A DNA stretch of 64,000 nt, taken from the NCBI RefSeq assembly GCF_017876155.1, contig NZ_JAGINP010000014.1, positions 1-64,000 of the forward strand, in the 5' to 3' direction. A program made the position numbers and the translations under genes. Under the pieces are notes generated by a model. That model was not told where the DNA came from. It saw only the letters and a list, made by a program, of their open reading frames with translations, and searched no databases. Origin of the DNA: Azospirillum rugosum (GTDB lineage: Bacteria; Pseudomonadota; Alphaproteobacteria; Azospirillales; Azospirillaceae). Positions 54,747 to 63,835 of the stretch are shown piece by piece (the stretch's first letter is position 1; each line of letters begins with the position of its first letter).

Positions 54747-56840
54747 TTACGGCGCGATCCGCGCCATCGGCCTCAGCGTCCCGATGGTCAACAGCGGGCG
54801 CTTCGACTCCCCGCCCGCCGTCGTGCTGACCTGGAGCGGGCGCTCTTCGTCGCTGGGCTGATAGTACGCGGGCAGGGACAGGGTGATGCGCGTGCCCTGG
54901 CCGGGCTCGCTCGCCACCTCGATGTCGCCGCCGAGCATCGCGGCGTAGTGCCCGACCAGCGTCAGGCCGAGCCCGGCGCCGCGGCGCTTGGCCGTGGAAC
55001 CGGCCGGGCCGCCCTGGACGAAGGGCTGGAACAGGCGGCCGGTCTGGGCGGTCGGGAAGCCGGTGCCGGTGTCGGCGACGCTGTAGCGCAGCCACTGGGC
55101 GCCGTCGCGCTCGAACCGCTCCGCCGACAGGGTGACGGTGCCGCCCTGGGTGAACTTGCAGGCGTTGTCGAGCAGGTTGAGCAGGGCCTGGCGGACCTTG
55201 GTGAAGTCCGAATACATCTGGCCCAGCGCCGGGTCCGCCCGCAGAAGCACCTCGTTGCCGTGCAGGTCGGCCGCCGGCATCACCCGTTCGCGCACCTCCA
55301 CCAGCAGGCGGTTCACGTCGAAGTCCTGCAGGACCACGTCCATGGTGCCCGCCTCGATCTTCGCGTAGTCGAGGATGGCGTCCACCAGGGTCACCAGCTG
55401 CTCGCCGGTCCACTGGATCTGCTCGACGTCGTTGGCCAGCTCGCCGGCGCCCAGCCGGTGCAGCTCGCCCATCAGCGACTGGCTGGCGGTGACGATGTCG
55501 CTGAGCGGCCCGTGCAGCTCGTGGCCGACGTTGACCAGCGCGTTGGTCTTGGCCTGGCTGGCGGTCTCGGCGCGCTCCTTGTCGCGCAGGGCCTGGCCGT
55601 GCATCTCCGCGGCCTCGCGCTTCAGCCGCTCCATCTCCACCGTATTGGCGCGCAGGACATCGACCGCGCGGGCCATGGCGGCGATCTCGTCCTTGCCGGT
55701 CGCGGCGGGAAGGGCGACGTCGGTCCGGCCGGCGGCGAGCGCGGTCACGGCGTCGGCCAGGGCGCCGACCGGCCGGCCGACGCTGCGCGTAATGACCCAG
55801 ACCAGGAGCGCCCCCGCGGCGAGCACGAACAGGCCAACCCAGGCGGCGATCTTCACGGTGCGCCACGCCTCGGCGGTCAGGCCGCCGCGCAGGCCCGCGG
55901 CGCCGGCGTCGTTGCGCTGGCGCACCTCCGCGGCCTGGGCGGCGATGGCGGCGGCGTTGGGCGCCAGCGTGTCGGCGCGCAGGGCGTCCTCCTCGACCAG
56001 GGCCTTTTCGATGCGGTCGAGGGCGCCGCCGACGCCAGCCAGGGTCGCCTCCACCTCGTCGATGGTCTGGCGGGTGCCGGGGACCCAGAGATAGCGGTTC
56101 ATCTCCGCCAGCCGGTTGCGCGCCGCGCCCAACTCGACGCGCATGCGCAGGGCGTCGCGGTCGTCGCGCCGGTCGATGAAGCGGGAGAGGTGGTCCTGCA
56201 TCAGCAGGACGGAGACGGTCGCGTCGCTGGCCAGCGCCGCCGAATCGACCCCGCCGGCGTCCTTCAGCCGGGCGAGGCCCTGGCGGATCAGCGCGACCTG
56301 CGGTTCCAGCGCGTCGTCCATGACCCGGGCGCGGTCGGCGCGCAGCGCGACCAGCCGCTCGAAGCCGGTCCAGTAGGCGTCGAGCGCCCGCCGTGCCTCG
56401 TCCACCGCTTTGCGGTCGGCCGGGCTGCCGACCAGGCCGGCCAGGGTGGTGATCTTGTCCTGCACCCCGTCGCGGCGCAGGCGGGCGTCCTGCAGGCTTT
56501 GGCCGTCGCCGTCGGCCAGATGGTCGCGCACGGCGACCTCCAGGTCGCGCAGCCCGATGTCGAGGTCGGCCGCCGCCTGCGAGGCGTCGGCGTAGACGGA
56601 GAACCCGCCGACGGATCGCGACACGCCGTAGAGCGAGGCCACGCCGACCAGCGCCAGCGCCACGACCAGGGCGAAGGCCACCCCGAAGCCGAGTCCGACC
56701 CGCGTGCCGACCGGAAGGTCGCGCAGGCGGGCGAGGAGGTTGGGGCGCGCGGCCCGGGCGTCGCCGGAATCGGCATCACCAGAGGCGAGGCGCGGGGCGC
56801 GGATCTGGGATGGGGCGGGCGACGTGTCGGTCTGGGTCAC
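54747..56840 (-). CDS. Membrane sensor histidine kinase, orphan
   Basis: About 697 aa. A first membrane helix (about 49-70), a periplasmic helical domain of about 260 residues (four-helix-bundle or CHASE-like, rich in Asp/Ala/Arg), a second helix (WVGLFVLAAGALLVWVIT) and a HAMP segment (RPVGALADAVTALAAG). A coiled coil leads to the dimerisation box NVGHELHGPLSDIV, where the usual RTPL is GPL. The ATP-binding part has LLDNACKFTQGG (N box), DTGTGFP (G1) and GAGLGLTL (G2). No ATG fits; GTG 56840 is the best start, although its ribosome site is weak. There is no receiver domain and no response regulator gene nearby. Confidence 0.85.
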   Translation of the reverse strand: MTQTDTSPAPSQIRAPRLASGDADSGDARAARPNLLARLRDLPVGTRVGLGFGVAFALVVALALVGVASLYGVSRSVGGFSVYADASQAAADLDIGLRDLEVAVRDHLADGDGQSLQDARLRRDGVQDKITTLAGLVGSPADRKAVDEARRALDAYWTGFERLVALRADRARVMDDALEPQVALIRQGLARLKDAGGVDSAALASDATVSVLLMQDHLSRFIDRRDDRDALRMRVELGAARNRLAEMNRYLWVPGTRQTIDEVEATLAGVGGALDRIEKALVEEDALRADTLAPNAAAIAAQAAEVRQRNDAGAAGLRGGLTAEAWRTVKIAAWVGLFVLAAGALLVWVITRSVGRPVGALADAVTALAAGRTDVALPAATGKDEIAAMARAVDVLRANTVEMERLKREAAEMHGQALRDKERAETASQAKTNALVNVGHELHGPLSDIVTASQSLMGELHRLGAGELANDVEQIQWTGEQLVTLVDAILDYAKIEAGTMDVVLQDFDVNRLLVEVRERVMPAADLHGNEVLLRADPALGQMYSDFTKVRQALLNLLDNACKFTQGGTVTLSAERFERDGAQWLRYSVADTGTGFPTAQTGRLFQPFVQGGPAGSTAKRRGAGLGLTLVGHYAAMLGGDIEVASEPGQGTRITLSLPAYYQPSDEERPLQVSTTAGGESKRPLLTIGTLRPMARIAP

Positions 56841-57037
56841 GCCGTCACCCGCAAGCGCGGCCGGACAGGAGGTTGAATCTGCTGGGGCACGGATCCGGCC
56901 GTAGGGATGCGGACCGTTTAAGGCCCGGCGTTGACACGACCCGGCCGCAACCCTTCCGGGACACGGCGCGGACGGCGCGGATTGTAGCTTGGTGCGGCGA
57001 GGCCGCAAACAGACAAGTGCAAACGGTCCGCGGCGTT

Positions 57038-57847
57038 TCAATCTTCGTTAATGCTGTTGTCGGCGTCTTGGAACGCGTAGGCGTGCATGCCGATGCTGCC
57101 GTGCTCGAATCCCGCGTGCAGCCGCGTCGTGTGCACCGCCGGGCCAGCGGCCCCGAGCGCCACGGGGAGCGGCAGGAAATGCTCGTCCGTGGGGTGGGCG
57201 ACGCGCGCCTCCGGGCAGCGGGCCTTCCAGTCGGCGATCGAGTCGGCGTCGCCCGCCATCAGCGCCCCGTCCAGCCAGTCGGCGAAGCGCGTGGCCCAGG
57301 CAGACGCGCCCTCCTGGCCGAAGCGGAAGTCGCCGAGGTTGTGGACCGCGCCGCCGCTGCCCAGCACCAGCACGCCCTCTTTCCGCAGCGGCGCCAGCGC
57401 GCGGCCCAGCGCGACGTGGTCGGCGGCGCTCCGCCCCGGCTGCACGGAGAACTGGGCGACCGGGATGTCGGCCTCCGGGTACATGAGCATCAGCGGCACC
57501 CAGGCCCCGTGGTCGAGTCCCTGGTCCGGGTCGACCACCGCCCCGGTCAAGTCACGCACGCGATCCGCCAGGGCGGTCGCGCCGGGGGCCGGGTAGCGCA
57601 TGGCGTAGAGCGACCGTGGGAAGCCGTAGAAGTCGTGCACCGTTTCCGGCCGCGTGGCGCCGCTGATCGCCGGGACCCGCGTGGTCCAATGGGCGGACAC
57701 CGCGATCACCGCGCTGGGCCTGCCGAGCGTCTTGCCCAACCCGGCCAGGAAGTCGCGGCCGGCGGACTCCTCGATGATCAGGGTCGGAGCCCCGTGGGAG
57801 ACGAAGACGCTCGGAAAGGGCCCAGTGGAGAAGGGGAGGGCGGTCAT
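57038..57847 (-). CDS. LigB-type extradiol dioxygenase (DODA-like)
   Basis: A 269-aa non-heme iron enzyme of the LigB/4,5-DOPA-dioxygenase family. FVSHGAPTLIIE holds the first iron His, and AVSAHWTTRVP, GLDHGAWVPL and HPTDEHFLPLPVAL carry further conserved histidines. Bacterial relatives of this length (YgiD-like) open the ring of catechols or act on DOPA; the true substrate is unknown. ATG 57847 (MTALPFSTG) is chosen; the frame extends only 19 unlikely residues further. It is followed by the histidine kinase gene after a gap of about 200 bp on the same strand. Confidence 0.88.
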   Translation of the reverse strand: MTALPFSTGPFPSVFVSHGAPTLIIEESAGRDFLAGLGKTLGRPSAVIAVSAHWTTRVPAISGATRPETVHDFYGFPRSLYAMRYPAPGATALADRVRDLTGAVVDPDQGLDHGAWVPLMLMYPEADIPVAQFSVQPGRSAADHVALGRALAPLRKEGVLVLGSGGAVHNLGDFRFGQEGASAWATRFADWLDGALMAGDADSIADWKARCPEARVAHPTDEHFLPLPVALGAAGPAVHTTRLHAGFEHGSIGMHAYAFQDADNSINED

Positions 57848-57885
57848 GGCGGGGCTCCGCGGAAGGCACGCCGCCATTTCAGCAA

Positions 57886-57917
57886 AGAAAAACCCCGGCG
57901 CCAAGGCCGGGGTTTTT
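57886..57917. terminator. Terminator of the ATP synthase F0 operon
   Basis: CCCCGGC-GCCAAG-GCCGGGG (57893-57912) lies between AAAAA and TTTTT, so it works on both strands; on the minus strand the tail is TTTTTCTTT. It is 46 bp beyond the b-subunit stop. Confidence 0.9.
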
Positions 57918-57962
57918 CGAAACTCCGTTGCTCGGGGAGCAACGATGCCGGGGCAGGGCTGC

Positions 57963-58445
57963 TCAGTGCAGGTGCTTCGGCAGTTCGGCGATCGACTGTT
58001 CGATCAGCTTGTCCGCCTGGGCCGGCTGGATGCCGGATTCCAGGATGCGGCGGCTGGCCGACATGGCGACGTCGACGGTCAGGTTGCGGACCTCGGCCAG
58101 GGCGGCGGCTTCCGCCTGGGCGATGCGGTCCATGGCCTGCGCCTCGCGGCGCTTCAGCGAGGATTCGAGGTCGGCGCCGGCCTGGTTGCGGAGACGGTCG
58201 GCCTCCTCCCGGGCGTGGGCGATGATGGCCTCGGATTCCTGCAGCGCGTCGCGCTGGCGGCGCTGGTAGGTGGCGAGCAGGGCCTGCGCGTCCTCACGCA
58301 GGCGCTGGGCCTCGTCCAGCTCCGCACGGATCTTCTCGGCGCGGGCGTCGAGAAGGCCGGTGATCGCGGCGGCCGCCTTCTTCCACACCAGCACGACGAA
58401 GATGACGAAGGCGACGAAAACCCAGAATTCCGCGGTCATGAACAT
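57963..58445 (-). CDS. atpF: ATP synthase F0, b subunit
   Basis: A 160-aa peripheral-stalk subunit. A single N-terminal membrane helix (FWVFVAFVIFVVLVWKKAAAAI) is followed by a long charged coiled coil (DEAQRLREDAQALLATYQ to SSLKRREAQAM) that reaches F1. ATG 58445 overlaps the stop of b' (TGATG); an ATG two codons later is also possible, and a GTG just before. It is the last gene of the F0 operon atpI-atpB-atpE-b'-b; the F1 genes are not here, as usual in alphaproteobacteria. Confidence 0.95.
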   Translation of the reverse strand: MFMTAEFWVFVAFVIFVVLVWKKAAAAITGLLDARAEKIRAELDEAQRLREDAQALLATYQRRQRDALQESEAIIAHAREEADRLRNQAGADLESSLKRREAQAMDRIAQAEAAALAEVRNLTVDVAMSASRRILESGIQPAQADKLIEQSIAELPKHLH

Positions 58446-59092
58446 CACCGGCGCTCCTCGATCACGGCGGCGACAGCCGCCTCGGCCTGGGCCGTGTCGA
58501 TGTCCACGCCGGCCACGCGGCCGGCCACGTCACGGGCGACGTCGGCGGCGACCGAACGGACGTTGGCCAGCGCCTGCTCCTTGGCCGCGGCGATGTTCGC
58601 CTCGGCGGTGCGCAGACGTTCGGCGATGTCGGCGTTCAGCTTGGCCTGACGGGCCTGGTTGTTGGCGTCGATCTCGGCGGCGACCTGGGCGATCAGGGCC
58701 TGGGCCTCGGAGCGGGCCCCGGCGAGGGACGTGTCGACCTGGGCCATGACGGCCTCGGCCTCCTCCTTGAGCGAGGCGGCCTTGCTGAGGTCGCGCGAGA
58801 TGCGCTCCTGGCGCTCCTCCAGAACTTCCGCCACGCGCGGCAGCGCCTTCTTGGACAGAAGGTAGTAGAGGGTGATGAAGGTCAGCGCCAGCCAGAAGAT
58901 CTGGGTGGGGAAGGTGGCGGGATTGAGCTGCGGCAGGCCGCCGGCATGCTCGCCGCCATGGGCAGCGGCGTCCGGAGCGTGCTCCGCCGTCGCCGCCAGG
59001 ACGTTGCCGGCAAGCACGGTCAGAGTGGCGAGCGAGGCGCCCGCAGCACCCGACCAGCGGACCAGCCGTCGCTTGGCCAACAGGTTCGGCAT
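58445..59092 (-). CDS. atpF2: ATP synthase F0, b' subunit
   Basis: A 215-aa second b-type stalk subunit, found in photosynthetic and related bacteria; it pairs with b. An N-terminal stretch of about 55 residues is Ala/His-rich (ATAEHAPDAAAHGGEHAG), unusually long for the family. The membrane helix QIFWLALTFITLYYLLSKKALP and the coiled coil (RVAEVLEERQERISRDLSK onward) follow. The first 34 residues look like a signal-like hydrophobic segment, which may be cleaved. It overlaps the next gene (b) by one base, which suggests coupled translation and matched amounts. Confidence 0.94.
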   Translation of the reverse strand: MPNLLAKRRLVRWSGAAGASLATLTVLAGNVLAATAEHAPDAAAHGGEHAGGLPQLNPATFPTQIFWLALTFITLYYLLSKKALPRVAEVLEERQERISRDLSKAASLKEEAEAVMAQVDTSLAGARSEAQALIAQVAAEIDANNQARQAKLNADIAERLRTAEANIAAAKEQALANVRSVAADVARDVAGRVAGVDIDTAQAEAAVAAVIEERR

Positions 59093-59182
59093 GGATCGGT
59101 CCCCCTAGGCAAGAGTGCGGCGCCGAAACTTCGAGAGCCCGGCGCCGCGTCACAGAGCGAAAGTGTGAAGTCCGCTCAGGCC

Positions 59183-59407
59183 TTAGGCGAACAGGATCAG
59201 GAAGGCGATCAGCAGGGCGAACAGCGCGACGGCTTCCGTCAGCGCGAAGCCCAGAATGCCGATCGGGAAGACCTTCGGCTGGACGGCCGGGTTGCGGGCG
59301 ATCGAACCGATCAGGGTCGAGAAGATGTTGCCGATACCCATGCCGACGCCGGCGAGGGCGATAACGGCCAGACCGGCACCGACGAACTTGGCGGCTTCAG
59401 CTTCCAT
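59183..59407 (-). CDS. atpE: ATP synthase F0, c subunit
   Basis: A 74-aa two-helix proteolipid forming the rotor ring. Loop residues ARNP (37-40) touch the central stalk, and Glu58 in GFALTEAVALFALL is the proton-carrying residue. Of two in-frame ATGs the second (59407, MEAEAAKFVG) is chosen: AGAGGA ends nine bases before it, while it directly abuts the first (59416), leaving no spacing. The result matches the 74-75 aa of Rhodospirillum-type c subunits. Confidence 0.96.
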   Translation of the reverse strand: MEAEAAKFVGAGLAVIALAGVGMGIGNIFSTLIGSIARNPAVQPKVFPIGILGFALTEAVALFALLIAFLILFA

Positions 59408-59479
59408 GGTACTCATTCCTCTAGGTAAGGGTGAACTGCGGGAAAAGGGTGAAGGGAACGTCCGTGTCAGAGCCGGTGC

Positions 59480-60223
59480 TTAGTGCAGTTCCAGCGCGTC
59501 GCGGATGTACAGGCAGGTCAGGATCGAGAAGACGTAGGCTTGCAGGAACGCGACCAGGAACTCGAAGCCGGTCAGCGCGACGTTGATCGCGATCGGAACC
59601 AGCCCGACGAAGAGGCCGAGGGCGCCGAGGCCGCTGATCATCAGGATCGTGAAGCCCGCGAACACCTTCAGCATCGTGTGACCGGCCATCATGTTGGCGA
59701 ACAGTCGGATCGACAGGCTGACCGGGCGCATCAGGTAGGAGATCACCTCGATCGGGATCAGGATCGGGGCGAGCGCGATGGGCGCACCGTGCGGCATGAA
59801 GAAGCTGAAGAAGTGCAGGCCATGCTTCATCAGCGCCAGCACGGTCACGAACACGAACACCGTCGCCGCCAGCGTGAAGGTCACGATGATGTGGCTGGTG
59901 AAGGTGAAGGTGAACGGGATCATGCCGACCAGGTTGCCGAACAGCACGAACATGAAGATCGCGAAGACGAACGGGAAGTAGGGGCGGGCGTCGTGGCCCG
60001 CGTTGTCCCGAACCATGTTCGCGACGAACTCGTAGAACATCTCGGCGGCCGACTGGAGGCGGCCCGGGACCAGGGCGCGGCCAGACATGCCGAAGACGAG
60101 CAGCGCGTAGATCAGCGCGACCGCCACGACCATGAACAGCGCCGAGTTCGTGAAGGACACGTCATACCCGGCGATCACGATCTGGAGGATCGGGTTGATC
60201 TGGAACTGGTGCAGCGGATCCAA
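59480..60223 (-). CDS. atpB: ATP synthase F0, a subunit
   Basis: A 247-aa membrane protein with five or six helices forming the proton half-channels. The essential arginine is Arg173 in SLSIRLFANMMAGH, opposite Glu58 of the c ring. Other conserved parts are LFGNLVGMIPFTFTFTSH and FLQAYVFSILTCLYI. Translation appears to start at TTG 60223 (TTG GAT CCG, MDPLHQF), with GAGGAC five to six bases before it; no ATG is available that keeps the family N-terminus. A TTG start may reduce synthesis relative to the c subunit, which is needed in many copies. Confidence 0.95.
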   Translation of the reverse strand: MDPLHQFQINPILQIVIAGYDVSFTNSALFMVVAVALIYALLVFGMSGRALVPGRLQSAAEMFYEFVANMVRDNAGHDARPYFPFVFAIFMFVLFGNLVGMIPFTFTFTSHIIVTFTLAATVFVFVTVLALMKHGLHFFSFFMPHGAPIALAPILIPIEVISYLMRPVSLSIRLFANMMAGHTMLKVFAGFTILMISGLGALGLFVGLVPIAINVALTGFEFLVAFLQAYVFSILTCLYIRDALELH

Positions 60224-60235
60224 GGTCGTCCTCGC

Positions 60236-60598
60236 TCAGTGTGCGTCGCCGTTGGGGCGCTCGTTGTCATCCTCACGGGTCCGGCCGTAGCCGGGGGCGA
60301 ACCCGAGCCCGGTGATGGCCCGGTAGACATTCAGAATTCCGGCCGCAGCCCCCAGGAAGAACATGACGATCAGTCCCCAGGGCGCCGTTCCGAGCCAGCG
60401 GTCGAGCAGAAGCCCGCCGCCGACGCCGACGATCATGGCAGCCACCAGCTCGGTCCCGATGCGAAAGGCGATGCCGAGCGGAGACTGCGGGATCCGGTGG
60501 TACTTCCCCGGTCCGCCGCTGGTTTCCTGCCCTTCACGCGCCTTCTTCAACCGGGCTTCAAGCTCTTCCAGAGAAGGTGGGGGCTTCTCGTCGCTCAT
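60236..60598 (-). CDS. atpI: ATP synthase subunit AtpI
   Basis: A 120-aa small membrane protein with two helices (ELVAAMIVGVGGGLLLDRWL and GLIVMFFLGAAAGILNVYRA) and polar ends. It is the first gene of the F0 operon and helps assembly of the c ring and Mg2+ supply in other bacteria. The N-terminus (MSDEKPPPSLEELEARLKK) is charged and helical. ATG 60598 lies about 40 nt downstream of the predicted transcription start. The gap to atpB is only 12 bp. Confidence 0.93.
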   Translation of the reverse strand: MSDEKPPPSLEELEARLKKAREGQETSGGPGKYHRIPQSPLGIAFRIGTELVAAMIVGVGGGLLLDRWLGTAPWGLIVMFFLGAAAGILNVYRAITGLGFAPGYGRTREDDNERPNGDAH

Positions 60599-60646
60599 GT
60601 CGCTTCGTGTTCCCCCGTTGGCTCGCCGCCACGCGAAAGCGGCGAG

Positions 60647-60675
60647 ACCATACGGACAGGGCTCAACCCTGTCAA
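60647..60675 (-). promoter_or_regulatory. Promoter of the ATP synthase F0 operon
   Basis: Minus strand TTGACA (60670-60675), a 17-bp spacer and TATGGT (60647-60652), with transcription expected to start near 60640. It has a perfect -35, and its -10 keeps four of six consensus positions, at the best spacing, as expected for a strong housekeeping operon. Confidence 0.8.
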
Positions 60676-60775
60676 GTCGCAAAACCCACAAGACAAGTGC
60701 TTGAAATGAAAACAAAAGCGCGGTTTTGCCCTGGTATTACCGCGAACCGGCGCACGGTTTCGCTCGCGCTCGGCC

Positions 60776-61378
60776 TCAGCCGGCGATCCGCGTGCCCAGA
60801 TCCTGGGCCAGCCGATCGGCCGTCGTGCCCGCCGGATAGACCCCCAGGAAGCGCCCGTCCGGGGCCATCAGGTAAATAAAGCTGGAGTGGTCCATCAAGT
60901 ATTCGTCGGGCTTGGCGTCCTTCTGCGGCGCCTTCGCGTAGTAAACGCGATACTCCTTGGCCACCGCCTTCACCTGCTCCGGCGTGCCGGTCAGCCCGAC
61001 GAGGCGGGGGTGGAAGAGGGGGACATACTCCTTCAGATGCGCCACCGTGTCGCGCTCCGGGTCCACGGAGATGAACAGGGGCTGCACCTTCTCCCCCTGC
61101 GCCCCCAGCAGATCGACCGCCCGGGCCATGGTGCCCAGCTCCGTCGGGCAGACGTCCGGGCAGTAGGTGTAGCCGAAATAGATCAGCAGGAACTTGCCCC
61201 GGTAGTCGGCGTCGGTGACCGTCTTGCCGTCCTGGTCGGCCAGGGTGAAGGGCCCGCCAATCGGCACGCTGCTTTGCACCGTGGTCCCGGCGTTGTCGAC
61301 CTGCCACCAGGCGATGCCGGCGGCGATCAGGAGCCCCACGGCGGAGGCGGCGGCGATGCGGAGGATGCGGGCTTTCAT
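60776..61378 (-). CDS. sco: SCO1/SenC copper chaperone
   Basis: A 200-aa membrane-anchored thioredoxin-fold protein. An uncleaved helix spans residues 8-25 (IAAASAVGLLIAAGIAWW). The copper site has two Cys in CPDVCP (about 74-79, within YFGYTYCPDVCPTELG) and the His of LMDHSSFIYL. It loads copper into the CuA centre of cytochrome c oxidase or reduces that site. No cox genes are next to it here. It is upstream of nothing in its own direction except the F0 operon promoter region, so it stands alone. Confidence 0.94.
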   Translation of the reverse strand: MKARILRIAAASAVGLLIAAGIAWWQVDNAGTTVQSSVPIGGPFTLADQDGKTVTDADYRGKFLLIYFGYTYCPDVCPTELGTMARAVDLLGAQGEKVQPLFISVDPERDTVAHLKEYVPLFHPRLVGLTGTPEQVKAVAKEYRVYYAKAPQKDAKPDEYLMDHSSFIYLMAPDGRFLGVYPAGTTADRLAQDLGTRIAG

Positions 61379-61466
61379 GATCGCCTGGAATGGGGGCGCG
61401 CAAGGCCGCGGTCAAGGGGGAAGTGCGCGCGGGCGCGCCCTTGCCCCCCCTGGCGGTGTCGCGGGC

Positions 61467-63614
61467 TCAGGCCGCCCGGCGCTGCGGATCGGCGGGATGC
61501 CCGGCCAAATGGTTGCCGATGCGCTTGTCGAAGCGCTGGATGTGTTCGAACAGCCAGTCGCGGCAGAGGGTCAGCAGGTCGTCGCCGACCGACGATTCGC
61601 CGGCTTCGAAGCGCCGCTTCAGCTCGCCCACGCGCTTGCGCAGGGCGTCGTGCTGGGCCTTGTGCTGGGTGAATTCCGGATAGCCGGCGCGCTGCATGAC
61701 CGCCTCCTCCTGCTCGAAATGCAGGACGGTGTAGGCGACGAGCTGGTCGATGGCGACGCCGACGGCGTGCGGCACCTCGCCGTTGCGGATGCGCGCCGCC
61801 GCCCGGTTGATCAGGGCGACCAGGATCATGTGGTCGTTGTCGATGTCCTCCTGTCCGACCGACAGCTGGTCCGACCAGGGCATGAACACCTCCTCCCCGG
61901 CCGGGGCGAACAGTTTGTCCAGCTCCACCGTGTTGATCGCGGCGACGTTCACCAGGAACGCGTCGACCAGCCCGCGCAGCGATTCCGCCTGCCGGGCGAG
62001 GCACTCCGCCGAGTCCAGCAGGCCGTTGGCGGCCTTTTCCGTTTCCAGGGCCGACGCGGATACTTCGGTGATGCTGCTGGAGACTTGCTGGGTGCCGAGC
62101 GCCGCTTCGCCGGCGCTGCGGGCGATCTCGCCGGTCGCGGCCCCCTGCTGCTGCACCGCCGCGGCGATGGAGGTGCCGATCTCGTCGCTGCGCGCGATGA
62201 TGCTGGCGATTTCCCGTATCGTGAAAATCGCCTGCTGCGAGGCCTGCTGCACCTCGGCGATCTGCTCGGTGATCTCTTCCGTGGCGCGGGCGGTCTGGCC
62301 GGCCAGCGACTTCACCTCGCCGGCGACCACGGCGAAGCCCTTGCCCATCTCGCCGGCGCGCGCCGCCTCGATGGTGGCGTTGAGCGCCAGCAGGTTGGTC
62401 TGGCTGGCGATGCTGGTGATCAGGTCGGCGACCTCGTTGATCTTCTGCGCCGCCTGGCCGAGCCCGTCGATTCGCTCGCTCGCCGCGCGGGAGGCTTCGA
62501 CCGCCTCGTTGGAGATGCGGGAGGAGGCGGTGACCTGCGTGCCGATCTCCGCGATGGCGCTGCTCAGCTGCTCCGCCGCCGAGGCGACGGTCTGCACGTT
62601 CACGGAGGCCTGCTGCGACGCCCCGGCGACGGAGGCCGCCTCGCGCATGTTGCGGTCGGCGGTGCTGGACAGCGACCGGGCGGTGCCCTCCAGGGCGCGC
62701 ACGGCCCGGCCGACGGTGTCGACCATGGCCGTCACGGTGGCGTCGAACCGCTCCGTCAGCCGTTCCAGCGCGCGGGCGCGCTGCTCGGTCACCCGGTGCT
62801 CCACCTGCTGACGTTCCCAGTGGCGGCGCAGCTCGATCTGGTTCTGCCGGAACACCTCGACGGTGCGCGCCATGACGCCGATCTCGTCGCCGCGCCCCGT
62901 GCCGGGCACCGCCGCGGCGGTGTCCCCGTCGGCGAGGCCGCGCATCACGCCGGTCATCACGCGCAGCGGGCGCACGATGGCGCGGCTGACCAGCAGCCCG
63001 ACGGTGCCGGCGCCGAGCGCGATCAGCAGCCCCAGCCCGCCCAGCGCCAGCCCGGCCTCGCGGAAGGCGGCGCCGACGTCGTCCACGTAGATGCCGGACC
63101 CGATCAGCCAGCCCCAGGGCTCGAACCCGCGCACGTAGGAGATCTTCGGCACCGGCTCGGCCGATCCGGGCTTGGGCCACAGGTAATCGACGAAGCCGGC
63201 CCCGGCGGTCTTCACCGTGCGGGCGAATTCGATGAACAGAAGCTTGCCGTTGGGATCGGAGGCCCGCGCCAGATCCTGCCCCTCCATCTCCGGCTTGATC
63301 GGGTGCATGATCATGCGCGGGGTCAGGTCGGTGACGAAGAAATACTCCTCCCCGGCGTAGCGCAGGCGGCGCAGCGCCTCCTTCGCCCCCGCCTGGGCGG
63401 CGTCGCGGCTGAGCGCTCCTGAGCGCTCCATCGCCTCGAAATGGGTCAGCACGCCGTGGGCGACCTCGACGACGCTGCGCGTCTTGTCCTGCCGGTCCTT
63501 CATCATTTCGGCGCGCAGACTGTACAGGCTGGCGGCCGCGACCAGGGCGAGGCCGACGGCCGCCGCCCCGAGAATGACGGAAATCTTCCCCCTGATGCTG
63601 ATTCGCTCGAACAC
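61467..63614 (-). CDS. Chemoreceptor with Cache sensor and C-terminal hemerythrin domain
   Basis: About 715 aa. The first membrane helix is at residues 10-30. A periplasmic single-Cache domain follows (GEEYFFVTDLTPRMIMHP, YVRGFEPWGWLIGSGIYVDD; about 35-185), then a second helix (about 188-210), HAMP and a long signalling coil with the hairpin tip EVADLITSIASQTNLLALNA. At the end (about 585-700) is a complete hemerythrin: NDHMILVAL, HFEQEE, HKAQHD and HIQRFDKRI supply the His/Glu/Asp ligands. It is probably an oxygen- or redox-sensing MCP in the cytoplasm plus a ligand sensor outside. The start is GTG 63614 with GGAGGAGC before it. There is no methylation-site check possible by eye. Confidence 0.93.
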   Translation of the reverse strand: MFERISIRGKISVILGAAAVGLALVAAASLYSLRAEMMKDRQDKTRSVVEVAHGVLTHFEAMERSGALSRDAAQAGAKEALRRLRYAGEEYFFVTDLTPRMIMHPIKPEMEGQDLARASDPNGKLLFIEFARTVKTAGAGFVDYLWPKPGSAEPVPKISYVRGFEPWGWLIGSGIYVDDVGAAFREAGLALGGLGLLIALGAGTVGLLVSRAIVRPLRVMTGVMRGLADGDTAAAVPGTGRGDEIGVMARTVEVFRQNQIELRRHWERQQVEHRVTEQRARALERLTERFDATVTAMVDTVGRAVRALEGTARSLSSTADRNMREAASVAGASQQASVNVQTVASAAEQLSSAIAEIGTQVTASSRISNEAVEASRAASERIDGLGQAAQKINEVADLITSIASQTNLLALNATIEAARAGEMGKGFAVVAGEVKSLAGQTARATEEITEQIAEVQQASQQAIFTIREIASIIARSDEIGTSIAAAVQQQGAATGEIARSAGEAALGTQQVSSSITEVSASALETEKAANGLLDSAECLARQAESLRGLVDAFLVNVAAINTVELDKLFAPAGEEVFMPWSDQLSVGQEDIDNDHMILVALINRAAARIRNGEVPHAVGVAIDQLVAYTVLHFEQEEAVMQRAGYPEFTQHKAQHDALRKRVGELKRRFEAGESSVGDDLLTLCRDWLFEHIQRFDKRIGNHLAGHPADPQRRAA

Positions 63615-63835
63615 CTGCGCTCCTCCGGTCACGAATTCTTTCCGATGCGTCGTTGTGCCGGCGCGCGTGCGCACCGGTTCGGAACGGAAATCGTCCGTTC
63701 CGCCGATCGGTTAATTTTTTGTCACAGACTCGCGCTAAGAGACGTCGCCGTCAAGGCGCATCAACCAACGGTGCAAATTGCCGCAGGCGGGGCGCCCGAT
63801 GCAATGCGGCGGCGCAGGGCGGCCGGAACGGCGAA

